Assembly: GCF_964204645.1 (NCBI RefSeq)
Contig: NC_134035.1
Coordinates: forward strand, 11,327,951-11,391,950
Reading direction: 5' to 3'
Source of the DNA: Tubulanus polymorphus
Lineage: Eukaryota; Nemertea; Palaeonemertea; Tubulaniformes; Tubulanidae
DNA length: 64,000 nt
This document shows positions 1-14,041 of this stretch, piece after piece. Positions within the stretch are counted from its first letter, which is position 1; each line of letters starts with the position of its first letter. The notes under the pieces are model-generated. The model searched no databases, had not been told where the DNA came from, and saw nothing but the letters and a program-made list of their open reading frames with translations. Made by a program: the position numbers and the translations under genes.

Positions 1-599
1 AAGCCATCTAGGAATTTATCTAAGGCATTAGTTTTATAAAGATTAAAATTGTTTGTTTAATAATTAGGACTATTTTGTTACCATGCCTTTGATTTTGAAC
101 TTGGCATGCACAATCCACATCTCAAGGGGTTGATTCTTTTCTGCTTAAACTTAGTAGGCTATTCGCGCAATGGATTAGAATCATAGAAAATTCTTTAAAA
201 ATCATATAAGATATCAATATGGCAACCTGAATAAAGGCTAAATCTGCATTAAAACAAAAATTCTTATCCCAATGATTGAGAAACCTCATCAATTGCATTT
301 ATGGTACTCAATTTAACTCGCGTGTTAGATTAAAAAAGTACCAAAATTGTATTCCAGTTTAGGCATATTTTCTGTATGGAATGAATTTTTTCACAAGCAT
401 ACTTTTGAATTAAATAATTGGCATTGCGCAATCACCATTTACATACATACAATAACATAAAACATATATTCCCAGTCGAAATTATCGTCTCGAAACAAAA
501 TAGAAACACATGCATTATGAAAAATATTTATAGATCCATCATTATATACAATACAGCGCTGTAGATATAGAAAGCGATAATAATGATATGAAAACTTAC
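1..599. other. Ephrin first intron, partial
   Basis: AT-rich sequence following the ephrin donor site. No exon-like reading frame, RNA gene or repeat was recognised. Confidence 0.6.
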
Positions 600-706
600 A
601 TTTTATTGGTAGAATTCCAATATATCGGTGGTAGTTCTATCCCAGCGACAAATTCGCCTATATATCCTACTAACAGGCTCAGAAAAAGCCACGGCAACAT
701 ATCCAT
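600..706 (-). CDS. Ephrin, first coding exon (partial gene)
   Basis: Ephrins are ligands of Eph receptor tyrosine kinases, secreted or anchored at the cell surface. The exon starts at ATG 706-704 and encodes 35 residues: a signal peptide (core LPWLFLSLLVGYIG) and then ELPPIYWNSTNK. The YWN(S/T)(S/T)N motif is the first beta strand of the ephrin receptor-binding domain. The exon ends in phase 2 at a strong donor (GTAAGT, read on the minus strand from 599). The frame stays open upstream to about position 1000, but that part reads like 5' UTR and would bury the signal peptide. No further exon was seen in 1-599, so the receptor-binding domain and the anchor lie beyond the left edge. Ephrin-A or ephrin-B type cannot be decided from this exon. 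Confidence 0.8.
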
Positions 707-2578
707 GTTGTCTGACGGTGGTTTCACATACAATCCAATTGTTTTTTCACTGTCATCGGTACGGGTAGAGAGAGCAACAACTCGCACGATGCGAACACTA
801 TCAGAGCTCGTCAATGACTGGCGCGTGCATATTGAATCGAGTGAACGCGTATTTCCAAAGTCTCCTAGTGCGCCATCTGTCGTGTTGCGCTCATAACTAA
901 AATGCGCAGTGTTTTTGAGGAAGAATTTTACATTTTCTTTTTTCTTAATTGTACCCTTCTTGCTTTGAACTTCGCGAAACCATTCCAAATTTAGATACAT
1001 CTAGAAATTTTGACATATCAAAAACTCCAAATTTCCGTTTAGAAAAAGTTATTAAAGATGGTTTATGTAGGCCTATAGATCCACGTGTATAGTAAATACT
1101 AGGCCTACATGTTTGTATATATTGTAAATAACGTTGTTATGTTTTTTAAATGTTTTTACTTTTTTTGATGTAGATATTTATTTGCAAACAAAATTCTTTT
1201 CCCTCCACATACCACGGTAAATAGTGATAAGATCATCTATCTTAAAGTAACAGCAAACCCATCAATTTGTCTTGTTCAATATTTCGAAGTAGAATAAAAG
1301 TAATTATCAAAATAAAGAACATTGATGCAATTTTCCCCTAAATTTAGCCTGCATGGTGTATTACTGGATGGGGTCAACAAGTTGTGTCAGGCCGTGTGAT
1401 ACTGGGAGTAGCGTCCTTGGGACTTAGGGAAAACATAAGGGATTTTTTGTGAGTTCTATTCACATTAGAAACATTTTCTATGATTTTCATCTAGAAAGTC
1501 TGAAACAAAAGCATCACAACCGTCGACGATACACTCTGTTCTGTGTTCTCTGTTCTGTTTTATTATTGATAAAGATGACTTTTAGGATATATAGTCAAAA
1601 GGTTGAATAAATATTAGCTCGGGGAAACATTTAGGACTCTTTTTTATGTGGGAATTTATATCATTCACGAATGCAAGAAACTTACGTAATTCATCTAGAC
1701 AAAAATACTATTTTTGGTCTAGATTACTGAAGTTCCTCTCACTCAGCTTGTTACCTGGAAGACCTCAGTTTTTCCATTGAGATCGTGCTTTTCGTAATGA
1801 CTGAGATCGATAAAACCCATAAATTTTACACTAAACCACTCAGAAATTGCATCTTTTAGGATGGATTTCTTCAAAAATATCAAACCTTTTATGGAAGGAT
1901 CCCACTAGAGGGCTTTGACACGGCTGCTTTATCCAGAAAACGCCTTTTATCTTCTGGATCCCAGGCCTTCCAAAATTCCCTAGATCCGCCCTGGACAAAT
2001 TAGACTACTAACTCACCGGTCAAGAGGGGTTTCTCCAAGTCGACAACATTGCAACTTGACTATGTAAGTCCATCATCATTCAGAAATGAATGAATAAAAA
2101 GACAACAAGAACTTCATTTCGCCTTCCATCGACAAAAAGATGCATTTATTTTTTTTCAGCGTCAGGAAGACCTGTACATAATATATATAATCATAATATA
2201 TATATTCATATATAATTATATTATATCGTAATAATAATAATTAGTATGTACACATGAGAATGGTGCTGGCAGGTTGGTGTTCAGTCAGCACTATGGTTTT
2301 CTTCTTACAAGATACAAACACACACGTATTAACTAAAAATCAATCTTTTTACAATCATTAAAACTGATAAATTTACTATCATTTATATAATTATTATTAT
2401 TATTATTGTTGTTGTTATTACTATTATATTAATAATATATGTACAATTGTTACTTCTAATGTGACAGCCTAGAATCCACTTGCGGTTACAATAACAACAA
2501 CACATGTCATACTTTTCTTTAATGAAAATCATCGAAGCGTTTAAGACTAAAAACAATATTTATCTTTCTAAGTTCAGG
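707..2578. other. Intergenic, no gene seen
   Basis: This holds the presumed 5' UTR and promoter side of the ephrin gene, then non-coding sequence. An AT and ATT simple-sequence stretch lies at about 2178-2440. Nothing else is supported. Confidence 0.6.
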
Positions 2579-2899
2579 CATCCTTGCCTGCCAGGGTTTG
2601 ATTGCCTCCTGCCAACGCAAACCCAGGTCGCAGACACTTCATTGGTCTATTACACCGCCCAAGATTTCTTGAGGAGACTGGTTGCCGCTCAGTGACCACC
2701 GGTCTATGTATTAAGCCAATCAGATGCATTGTTTTTCAGTCAGATTCACTCTATCATTACAACGCATCTGATTGGCTAATCTGATCAAGCATCGAACCTG
2801 TCCACCCAATAAATCTTGGGCAGTATAATAGACCAGTGAAGGGTCTGCAACCAGGGTTTCTGTAGGAGTGAGGCAATCATACCCTGGTAAGCGAGGATG
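2579..2899. mobile_element. hAT-like MITE, about 320 bp
   Basis: The two ends are long imperfect inverted repeats of about 100 bp, opening with CATCCTTGCCTGCCAGGGT on the left and the reverse complement of CATCCTCGCTTACCAGGGT on the right. The 8 bp on either side (AGTTCAGG and TGTTCGGG) match at 6 positions, which fits an old 8-bp target duplication as made by hAT transposases. A further internal palindrome (CAATCAGATGC and GCATCTGATTG) lies at about 2719-2777. There is no transposase, so it is non-autonomous. The same terminal motif borders a 103-bp insertion at 58648. Confidence 0.65.
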
Positions 2900-3692
2900 T
2901 GTTCGGGTGAAGTAAACTCAAAACTTTTTTCGACGAAATCTACTGAAGTATTTGAGTGACTGGCCCTACTAGAAATGGTTCATCAAATATGTTAACAAAT
3001 ACCACGACAGCAAACGTTAATCTAGCTTGACATACCCTCGGTAATTTTGGAGTTTGACACTTGTGCGCCCCCTCCTGATGTATTTCGAGATTCAGCCATT
3101 ATAATTTTCTTTCCGAATGAATGAGTCTCTAGATAATCACTTGGTGCAAGTCGTTAAAATATCTTACACAATCCGTAAAAACAACAGAAAATCCCCAATA
3201 ACAAAACACAATTCCAAACAGTTGCGAAATGAAATTCAACCCCGGAGTCAAAACATCGGAATTGATTTCAACTTGAGAGTTAACTGTAACTCACAACTGT
3301 TGAACAGGGTCCATGAGAACAGAAAAAAAGTGTATTTCAGTATCTTTTTTGTTACCTATGCAAAAAAGCTTTCGAATGAATCGATTGATTTTTTCTACTT
3401 GAATGAATGAAAGTTGCTGAAGGCAGCTCGTATTGTGCTGAGCATGTTTTTAAAATTAGCGCTCATGTTTATCCACATATTAAGCGTGTATGTAGTTCTA
3501 CGAACCCGGTTTCATAATATTCAAATCTTAAATCGACTTAATATTGTTTATCTAAATCAATTTTATGAGTAAATTCACTTTCATAAAGCAAGATCCAGTT
3601 TTGATAATCGAAAGTGAAATCATTTACCTCTGCAAGTGAAACTTACAACAACTGTCGGTCTAGAAATTGTGGACAAGGGTCGAAGTTACGAC

Positions 3693-3958
3693 TTTACCCT
3701 TTCAGTGCGAGGTATAAATCGATGATGGACTTTGCAAGTACAACGCGAGCGATGTATCATTGATGTCTCATTAGTGATGAGTTTTTATCTTGATTGAAAG
3801 ATGGCAGCACCTGTCAAACATAGTGAAATATTGGTAACTAATGATACACCGCACCGTGGTGTAGACGCACTAAATCAGTTACGCACTGGGGTGGAATTTC
3901 TTGAAATTATCTCTAGCACTTCAGGGTATTAATCATTAGTCAACACTGAAAGGGTTAA
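3693..3958. mobile_element. piggyBac-type MITE, copy 1
   Basis: Inverted ends CCCTTTCAGTG and CACTGAAAGGG enclose exactly 258 bp. They are flanked by TTTA on the left and TTAA on the right, which is a decayed TTAA target site. The interior shares the block AGATGGCAGCACC(T/A)GTCAAAC with the copy at 5179. TTAA duplication and CCC-starting ends are hallmarks of piggyBac transposons; the element is non-coding. Confidence 0.7.
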
Positions 3959-4599
3959 ATTAATCGAAGAGCTATGTAAAGCGGGACCTGGAGTTGACAA
4001 ACCGAAGCGAAATCATTTACAATTGAAACTATCAACAACTGTGGGTCTAGAGATCGTGGACATGGGTCGAACTTACGACTTAAGTAATGCTAATGATCAA
4101 ATTACGACTTTCAAATTATTCCATTCCGTTGACTATAGAACTAGGAACGAACGAAATGACTATTATCAGTACTGGATTCACAGACGTTGCGGGCAGGAGT
4201 GGTAGAAATAACGTCAATTAATATTCATTCTTCGAGTAGTAATTAATCACGCGAATGAAGAACGAACGCGTTAATATTAATACATTATTCAAACGAAGCG
4301 AGCACAGCACAATTATACATGCAGTACGACGATGACGACGACGTATAATATCATTTTGTCGTTATGTTTGAGCAGCAGAGCCTGTGTTTGACCAATACCG
4401 TAGCGTCTTGAGTGGATAACATACAATCAAGTAAAAAAAAATAACATCGTCAAATCAATCTTCGTCGTAAACGGTGACGATTATAACGAAGCCGATTCGA
4501 CGTGCGGTAAAAATAAAAACGCTTTGTTACTTAGTGACAATAACCTGTAAAGACAGACGTACGGATGAAATAAGAAAAATCTGAAGTAAATAACCCGGC

Positions 4600-4815
4600 G
4601 CAATAATAATCAAGGAAGAAACTAAATTCGACATTTCGACCTAATTCTACAGGCCATTTTCAAATTCAAAAAGTCTTTAAAAAATGGCCCGCAGCCATTT
4701 TTCAATAGGCCATTTTCAAAAACATCAAAAACGTTAAATGCTGATTTAGTTTTTCTTTATCATTATCATGGGTTTTTTGCTTCAAATAATGGTATTAGTC
4801 ACTTGTCTATGGAAA
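4600..4815. repeat. Hairpin repeat relic with the GGCCATTTTCAAA motif
   Basis: Contains several direct and inverted copies of GGCCATTTTCAAA together with TCGACATTTCGACC and TTAGTTTTTCTTTATC. The same components occur in the double hairpin at 59839-59982, including the adjoining CTTGTCTATGGAAACC (inverted near 59805). It is non-coding and probably an old copy of one transposon family. Confidence 0.5.
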
Positions 4816-5178
4816 CCCAAGTAAAATCTTCCCTGAATGCAGCATCGTTTGATGACATCACGAGAGCCGACCGCCTCGCAAAAGACGAGACAGTTCTGGA
4901 GAATCAACTCACACGGCCACGGAACATGTTAACTACCCGGCATGATCTTAGGTAAGCTTCTTTAATTGGATGGGCTTATAACAACCAATTCCAATATGCC
5001 ATTTGTGACAATATCGGATCGTGAAACTAAACCACAGACAGGTTACTGACTGACTAGGTACGATCTTAACGGAATATGGTCCATTTTTGAAATAAGTGCG
5101 TCATGTTTCAGTTAGATATAAATTGTGCCCCGTATACTACTCGCAAGCTAACAGTTGATCTGAAATCCAGACCATTGA

Positions 5179-5444
5179 TTAACCCTTTCAGCACAGCTAC
5201 ACCGCAGTGCAGTGTATAAATCGGATTTTTTTCAGCCCGGTGTATTGATGTTATTAGCTTTTTTTAAATCTTTAATGAAAGATGGCAGCACCAGTCAAAC
5301 ATAGTGAAATATAAGTAACTAATGATACACTGCAGTGTAGATGCATTATGCCCATCATTCAACACACTGCAGTGGAATTTTCTAAAATTTTCAAATTATC
5401 TCCAGCACTTTCGGGTATCGATTAGTCAGCACTGAAAGGGTTAA
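5179..5444. mobile_element. piggyBac-type MITE, copy 2
   Basis: Perfect TTAA on both sides (5179-5182 and 5441-5444) flanks a 258-bp interior with ends CCCTTTCAGCAC and GCACTGAAAGGG. It is the same length as the copy at 3693 and similar along its whole length. It is the best-preserved member in the window and has no coding capacity. Confidence 0.75.
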
Positions 5445-5520
5445 ACTGTATTGTACATTCAAGGGGGTTAAAAAAAATTCAAATGGGAACCAACAGCTCT
5501 GGCTCAAACTTCAATATCTC

Positions 5521-5539
5521 CCACACACACACACACACC
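5521..5539. repeat. CA microsatellite
   Basis: About nine uninterrupted CA units. Confidence 0.9.
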
Positions 5540-6471
5540 GTGCTCAAATCTTAACTCATGACAGACTAAAATTTTCCACGCAAGTATTTCACATTTTCAT
5601 ACAGCGATGGTCCAATTGAAAAAATCACAATTTTGACCATCATCACGACGAACTACGTACACCTGTTATTCCCAGAGTGAATTGAGGTAACAACACGAGT
5701 CAACAGTTGAAATATCAGCCGACAGATGCTTCAAAAATGACCTTCAATCTCGCAATTCAGACCGACCATCAATTACGATATTCATACAACTAGGTGCCGA
5801 AAAGGTGTGGAAGAAAGCATTTCAAACAGTACCTATCTTTTGGTTAGACTTGATATACAATATTAGCAGCACCTGCTTCAATGTTTCCATATCATATGCA
5901 CAGTTGATTCATTTTATAAGAAAAAAAACTTGATTATCATCGAGGTGTAAGAAGGTAATTAAAAACTGATGAATCGCATTTTCTCCGGTAGAATATTAAT
6001 GACGATGAATGGTTGTTTATATAGTTGAATGCAAGATGAGTCATAAATAAAGCTATATGATAACGTTTGAAAGTTTGAACAGTGGAAACTAACGATTGAC
6101 ATCAGTTTTAGCCATTTTCGCGCCGTATATCGATACAACGATTCCGAGATCATGAGCATGATCCGTATAAATCGACACTATCAGTGACAATGACTGACCA
6201 TTCTGTGACGAAATTTCGGTTTCAGGACAACCCCGACGGTAGCCCCATGCATCAGACTCGAATCTCTAATATCAAATAAGCCTCATAAGAGATAAGACAT
6301 TTAGGAAATTCAATTTCTCACTTTTCGTTTCTATGACCGCAGTGAAATTTGTCATTTCAAATTCCACGAATTTCCTTTGCGCTATGAAGCCTGAAACATA
6401 AATTCTTACCCACGAAAATGTCAAATGGCCATATAACCCATAGTACATATTTCATGTAATAAGCATGTATC

Positions 6472-6729
6472 CAGGGTCCGATCTAAGGAATGAGAGCCAC
6501 TTGCCCGGGGGGCAAGCATATCTGAAATTTCACTTGCCCCTTCCAAAAGCTTCTTGCCCTTAACAAGCAGTCCGATTGGTGGCACTATCATCCGTTGTAT
6601 AGAGTGGAAAAAAAGCTTTGTGAGATAAAATTGCACTATCCCAGGGGACAAGTGATAATGATAACCTACTTGCCTTGATGAGAATATACTCGTCCCGGGC
6701 AATCGGACAAGTGCTTAGATCGGACCCTG
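6472..6729. mobile_element. MITE with CAGGGTCCGATCTAAG ends
   Basis: The left end CAGGGTCCGATCTAAG and right end CTTAGATCGGACCCTG are perfect inverted repeats about 258 bp apart. The interior contains repeated CTTGCC and GGGCAAG words in both orientations. The CAGGG start resembles hAT ends, but no clear target duplication was found. Related degenerate sequence occurs around 36720-36790 and 57880-58000. Confidence 0.6.
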
Positions 6730-7075
6730 CTTATTGTTTTCATGATACCTCTATAGGAATACATGCACGTCATACCTTTTAGAAACATCGCGATCGCGCT
6801 AGTAAAACTTATCGATGAATTGATTCGACCGTACATCGCGATAATGGCTTAAACAGATATATTACTCTGACTACGCACAGGTGCTTCATATTAACGATGC
6901 TATGATAATACAATAGCGAATATGACTGCTAGATTCTGCGTCGTGAGGACTAGAGCCCCCAGACGATTCATCGTGACAACGATTCTTTGGTTTCATTTGA
7001 AATATGTGACGAAAAAAACAACTACACGTAGTATGTGCAGCATCGATCACCAAGGGCTAGTTTTATAGATCAGCG

Positions 7076-7346
7076 TTAACACTTTCACTGCATGTACCTC
7101 ATCATGCGATGTATAACTTATGTACCTCGCTATGCGATGTATAACCCACCCACCCTATTATTGCGTGATATGGCAGTGCGGTGTTTCCATGTAAATGTTT
7201 TAGTCAAGATGGCAGCACTTCGGTCAAATATTTGGAAATTAAGTATCCATACACTGCACAGCTGGGCAGACTGAATAAGGCAGTACATCCATTACACACA
7301 TGCGATGGAATTCTAAATGATGTCAGCAGAAAAAGAGTTGGTTTAA
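7076..7346. mobile_element. piggyBac-type MITE, diverged copy 3
   Basis: TTAA flanks both sides. The interior keeps the CACTTTCACTGC end and the AAGATGGCAGCAC block found in the copies at 3693 and 5179, but the right end is badly decayed. The left half carries a short tandem duplication (ATGTACCTC...GCGATGTATAAC). Confidence 0.5.
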
Positions 7347-8301
7347 CGTTCATTGCCCCCCCCGCCCCCGGGCCAACGTTGATACTGGTCTATAAAACTA
7401 GCACCTAGTGATTGATCTAAGCCTAAAAATCCAGGCCCGAGATACGCGTACAATTTTCTATCGTCAACATAGAAAACAATATACCGAAAAACCCACTGCC
7501 TATAATGATCACATTACATGCAGCGGATTACCAAAAAAAAAAAATAACAATGATTTTCATTCATAAAATAATAATAAATAGCGAGTAACGAATAAATCGA
7601 ATTGTCAGGAACCGACGGTTCGATGGTTTTCGTTTTAAAAATACCACTCAGCTCAGGGCGAGAGAGGTGAATGGATTCACTGTCGAAATTAGTTCGCTAT
7701 CGTCTCTACAACGAGTAAAATCCGATTAATCTACGCACACACGACGACGGCGGCAGATCAACGCGCGGTTTTTCTGCGATGAAAATTTTTCTTCTCTCCG
7801 TCATTAAAAACAATAATCGGTAAAGAATTACGAAGAATAATCGATCGCGCGTTCCGTCGCTGTCCGATTCATTTACGCATAAGTTAAATATATTATGTCA
7901 CGAGAATTACATCGAGATTTGCATATAAGCAGCCACCAGAAACACACGCGCGCGTTTTATACCGGCCACGAAGCGAACTACTACTTAAACTACTTCCAAA
8001 ATCAGGTTTGCTAGGAAAAGCGATTTCTATTCGTCGTCGAAAGCTTCTTCCATCTGTAAATTTCGTCGCGCGATTTTCCATTTCATCTCAGGCACGCGCA
8101 TCGTCGCATCGGAATATAGCTACGTACGCTCGAACGGAAATAATAATAATTATAATAATAAAGATAAACGTCGCGAATCTTCACACACACGAGAATGACC
8201 ACTCGTCTCGTTATTATTATTATTCTCGTTATCATAATTATTAAAACATTGCACCAGTGATATGTCAGGCAACAACTAATATTACGTACACTTATGTATA
8301 C

Positions 8302-8303
8302 AT

Positions 8304-8376
<73 letters not shown>
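8302..8376. repeat. CA/TA compound microsatellite
   Basis: About nine CA units run directly into about 28 TA units. Open frames across it are artefacts of low complexity. Confidence 0.95.
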
Positions 8377-8378
<2 letters not shown>

Positions 8379-8457
8379 GAGCGAGCATTCACACACATAC
8401 GTCAAATTCTTCATCTTTTTCGTAAGCGCGTCTCACACATTTGACCACCGCATAACC

Positions 8458-8602
8458 CGGGCATAGGTCGACACCATTCGCGCGAGTCTTTTTCTTTGCC
8501 ATCTCTTCTAGACGCAACCCACGTTCGCTGCTCTTAAGCGATTAAGACGCACGCGCCAATTTGTGACCAGTCGATCGCGCCTCGCCGGTCGACCTATGCC
8601 CG
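8458..8602. repeat. Perfect 15-bp inverted repeat downstream of ARF6
   Basis: CGGGCATAGGTCGAC at 8458-8472 is exactly inverted at 8588-8602, with 115 bp between. If ARF6 transcripts run this far, the arms could form a stem in the 3' UTR. Confidence 0.7.
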
Positions 8603-8678
8603 ACTGTACGCCGCTCGGGGTATGTTCGAGCGACACACACACACGTAATATGCGCTCGCGGAGTTAGTCGTGAAGATA

Positions 8679-8684
8679 TTTATT
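8679..8684 (-). terminator. Possible ARF6 poly(A) signal
   Basis: AATAAA on the minus strand about 195 bp past the ARF6 stop codon. It is the first canonical hexamer noticed there. Confidence 0.4.
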
Positions 8685-8879
8685 ACGAGCCCGTCGACGA
8701 CTGGGCAGAGAAGACATGACGTTTCGAGTTGTCATTTTGTCGCTAACGCGCGTTAAAGTGATCAGGAATATATATACATATATTTGTGGATACCCGTGTG
8801 TGTGTGTGTGGGGGGTTAGTGAGAGAGAGATAGAGAGAGAGAGGGAGAGAGTTTATACGATACACGACGATCATATCAA

Positions 8880-11938
<3,059 letters not shown>

Positions 11939-13187
11939 CTCGATAGTGTGGGCACTGTATCTACCATGAGTGGGTTGAAATATGGGACTAGGAAATTCAC
12001 CTCCTGCAAAATAGAATCGGGGAACTAAAACATGTTGATTTTAAGTAAAAACTGACAGAAGAGATAGGCCTATTGGGCGGCACAACTCGGGAGATGATTA
12101 CGGGTCTAGGGCTGAGAAATAATGGATATTTTGATGAAGTAATTCAAAATAGAACTTAAGTATGTAGTCTATGGAACCAGGCCCAGGTCATTCGTACCAA
12201 TAGATCCAGAGTAACAGGCCTATCAATTGTAACAAGACCTACATAGGCCTATATAGTGGATAAGGTGAGGCTAAATATGAGTTTATCTTACGACATACTC
12301 AACATCCATTGATGGACATTTCTTTTCAGGAATATAGGCTATGATATGTGGAGGATCCCACAGTAAGACTGCAGTTTAGGCCATCTTCCAGCTATTGTGG
12401 TCCTTGTCTAGGCCGGGAGCAATTGCAATTCTGCTTTCCACCCAATGGTTTTTCACATAACTTATCATTAAAATTACACGAAGAAGCACTAGCTAACCAT
12501 CAGGAAAGCGACCTCAATTGCAGTTAGACCAATAACTTAAATCAAAATGATTGATAGGGAGGAGATCGGTTTGGAGATTGTATTTTAGGCCGAACCCCAC
12601 CGACCCCAAAAAATTTCAATTCTTAAAAAAAAATTTGACGAGACAGGATCATCGAAATCGGGCTCTCTCTCGTACGTTTTGAGACGTACTTTTTCAGATC
12701 AAGGCGTGCGGATCACCTACGAATGAAGAAGAGTGTCTAAATCGCGTTCAACCGGTAGAATTTAGCAGGTTCACACCTTGTTTTACTCCTCCTTCACTCA
12801 ACGACTCAGGAAGCAATGGTGGCGATTACTCACTCACCCTCACCCACCTCCCAACCCTACACTAGCAAATAGGTCCACATAATATCGACCCTAAACGCTG
12901 ATTTAGCCTCCGATTGCGTACAAAAGCTTCCATATTAGAACAAAAATAAAAGTTTTACCTCAATTCAAGTGTTATCAACTCAATCCACGAATGGAATATA
13001 ATTCCTGAACTTTTTACGCGCGTAGTGATTGAGTAGCGATGGGTTGTCCTAGTAAATCATGACGTCATTGTGGAATCCCTAACACACCCGAAATAGATTT
13101 GACATTCGAAAGTATCATCGCCGCTTGGCGGCGGTAATGGACGGCGTAGCCCGCATTTAAAAACCTTCAAACAATTATATCATCAGA
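11939..13187. promoter_or_regulatory. Upstream region of ARF6, possible divergent promoter
   Basis: Non-coding. Clustered minus-strand donor-like sites (GTGAGTGAGTAATC and overlapping) lie at about 12825-12846 and would suit a 5' UTR exon. The segment 12600-13150 is less AT-rich than its surroundings and contains the CRE at 13059. No TATA box was identified. Confidence 0.35.
13059..13068. promoter_or_regulatory. Consensus CRE palindrome
   Basis: ATGACGTCAT contains the full TGACGTCA cAMP response element, the site bound by CREB/ATF factors. It lies between ARF6 (minus) and an open frame starting at 13188 (plus), where a shared promoter would be expected. Binding is inferred. Confidence 0.4.
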
Positions 13188-13394
13188 ATGACAGCTGTTG
13201 AATTTTGTCCGTTATTAATCGAAAATAATTGGGACGAATCATTAGCTACTTATAGTTCAAAATTATTGGGTTTTTTACGGAGTTGTATTCATCCTCATTT
13301 ATTCCACCGAAACTGCCGGGTTGGCAAATTCGCCCTACAGCAAAGAACAGATTTGAATGGCCTCTTCAGGGTTCCTACACCGTCACATTTTTAA
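13188..13394 (+). CDS. Unidentified ORF, possible first exon
   Basis: 68-aa frame beginning MTAVEFCPLLIENNWDESLA, about 120 bp from the CRE. The first 44 residues look protein-like (mixed composition, a Trp, several Cys). From about 13370 the frame runs into repeat sequence, and no good donor was found before that. It could be a real 5' exon damaged or ended by a repeat insertion, or chance. No homologue is recognised. Confidence 0.2.
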   Translation: MTAVEFCPLLIENNWDESLATYSSKLLGFLRSCIHPHLFHRNCRVGKFALQQRTDLNGLFRVPTPSHF

Positions 13395-13645
13395 TACTCC
13401 ATTTCAATAACAAATTTCAGTGATTTTCCATGATTTGCCCACCAAATATTGGCACTTCTCCAGGGTTTCACCTTTCACTTGATTTATTTATGCATTTTAC
13501 TAATTTACCAATTTATTTTATTTGGAGAGAAGATTCTGACATTCACATTTGACATTTGATGAAATCTCCATGATTTTCAGTTGCTGGAAAACTTTCTGGT
13601 TCCACGACATTTCTTGATTTTCAATGTTCAGGAACCCTACAGTCT
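13365..13645. repeat. Repeat bounded by AGGGTTCCTAC and GTTCAGGAACCCTAC
   Basis: The short inverted ends GGGTTCCTAC/AGGAACCCTA enclose AT-rich sequence containing repeated CCATGATTT words. Related AGGGACCCT-bounded blocks occur in Ku70 introns at 50870-50990 and 52800-52975. Non-coding. Confidence 0.45.
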
Positions 13646-13937
13646 CGCAACTCAGAATGGGATCCAACCTGTAATTTGTGAAAACATGTAAAAACCAAAG
13701 TCATAAAACAAAGCTAACAATTCATGTACATGCAAGCAAATAATTTATTTCACAACAACTATATTCTACAGTACACAAAAGATATATAAGAGATCACAAA
13801 TAGAAAATCTTAAACGTATAGAAACTGAAAATTTCATCGTTTGTCATTAAAATATTGTTTTGATTATTCCATAAAAATAGTTTGAATTTGTAATCATAAT
13901 ATAAGGCCATGATGATAAAAGTACATCCCATGCTCAG

Positions 13938-14041
13938 GGGCCGGTTACTCAAAGGTTGGCTAAAATAATGCAGTTTGTTCTAATAATTTTTGATTATCCA
14001 CTATCGTCAACTTTAACCAACATTTGAGCAAATGGCCCGGC
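13938..14041. mobile_element. MITE with GGGGCCGGTTACTCAAA ends
   Basis: GGGGCCGGTTACTCAAAGGT and the inverted AACATTTGAGCAAATGGCCC bound about 100 bp of AT-rich sequence. Members of the same palindromic group lie at 49488 and 50097. Confidence 0.5.

Noticed and set aside
596-1000. 134-aa minus-strand frame over the ephrin exon
   Set aside because: The signal peptide and ephrin motif begin at Met 706; the upstream part has no domain and fits 5' UTR.
8083-8388. Minus-strand 101-aa ORF rich in Tyr and Ile
   Set aside because: It is the translation of the CA/TA microsatellite.
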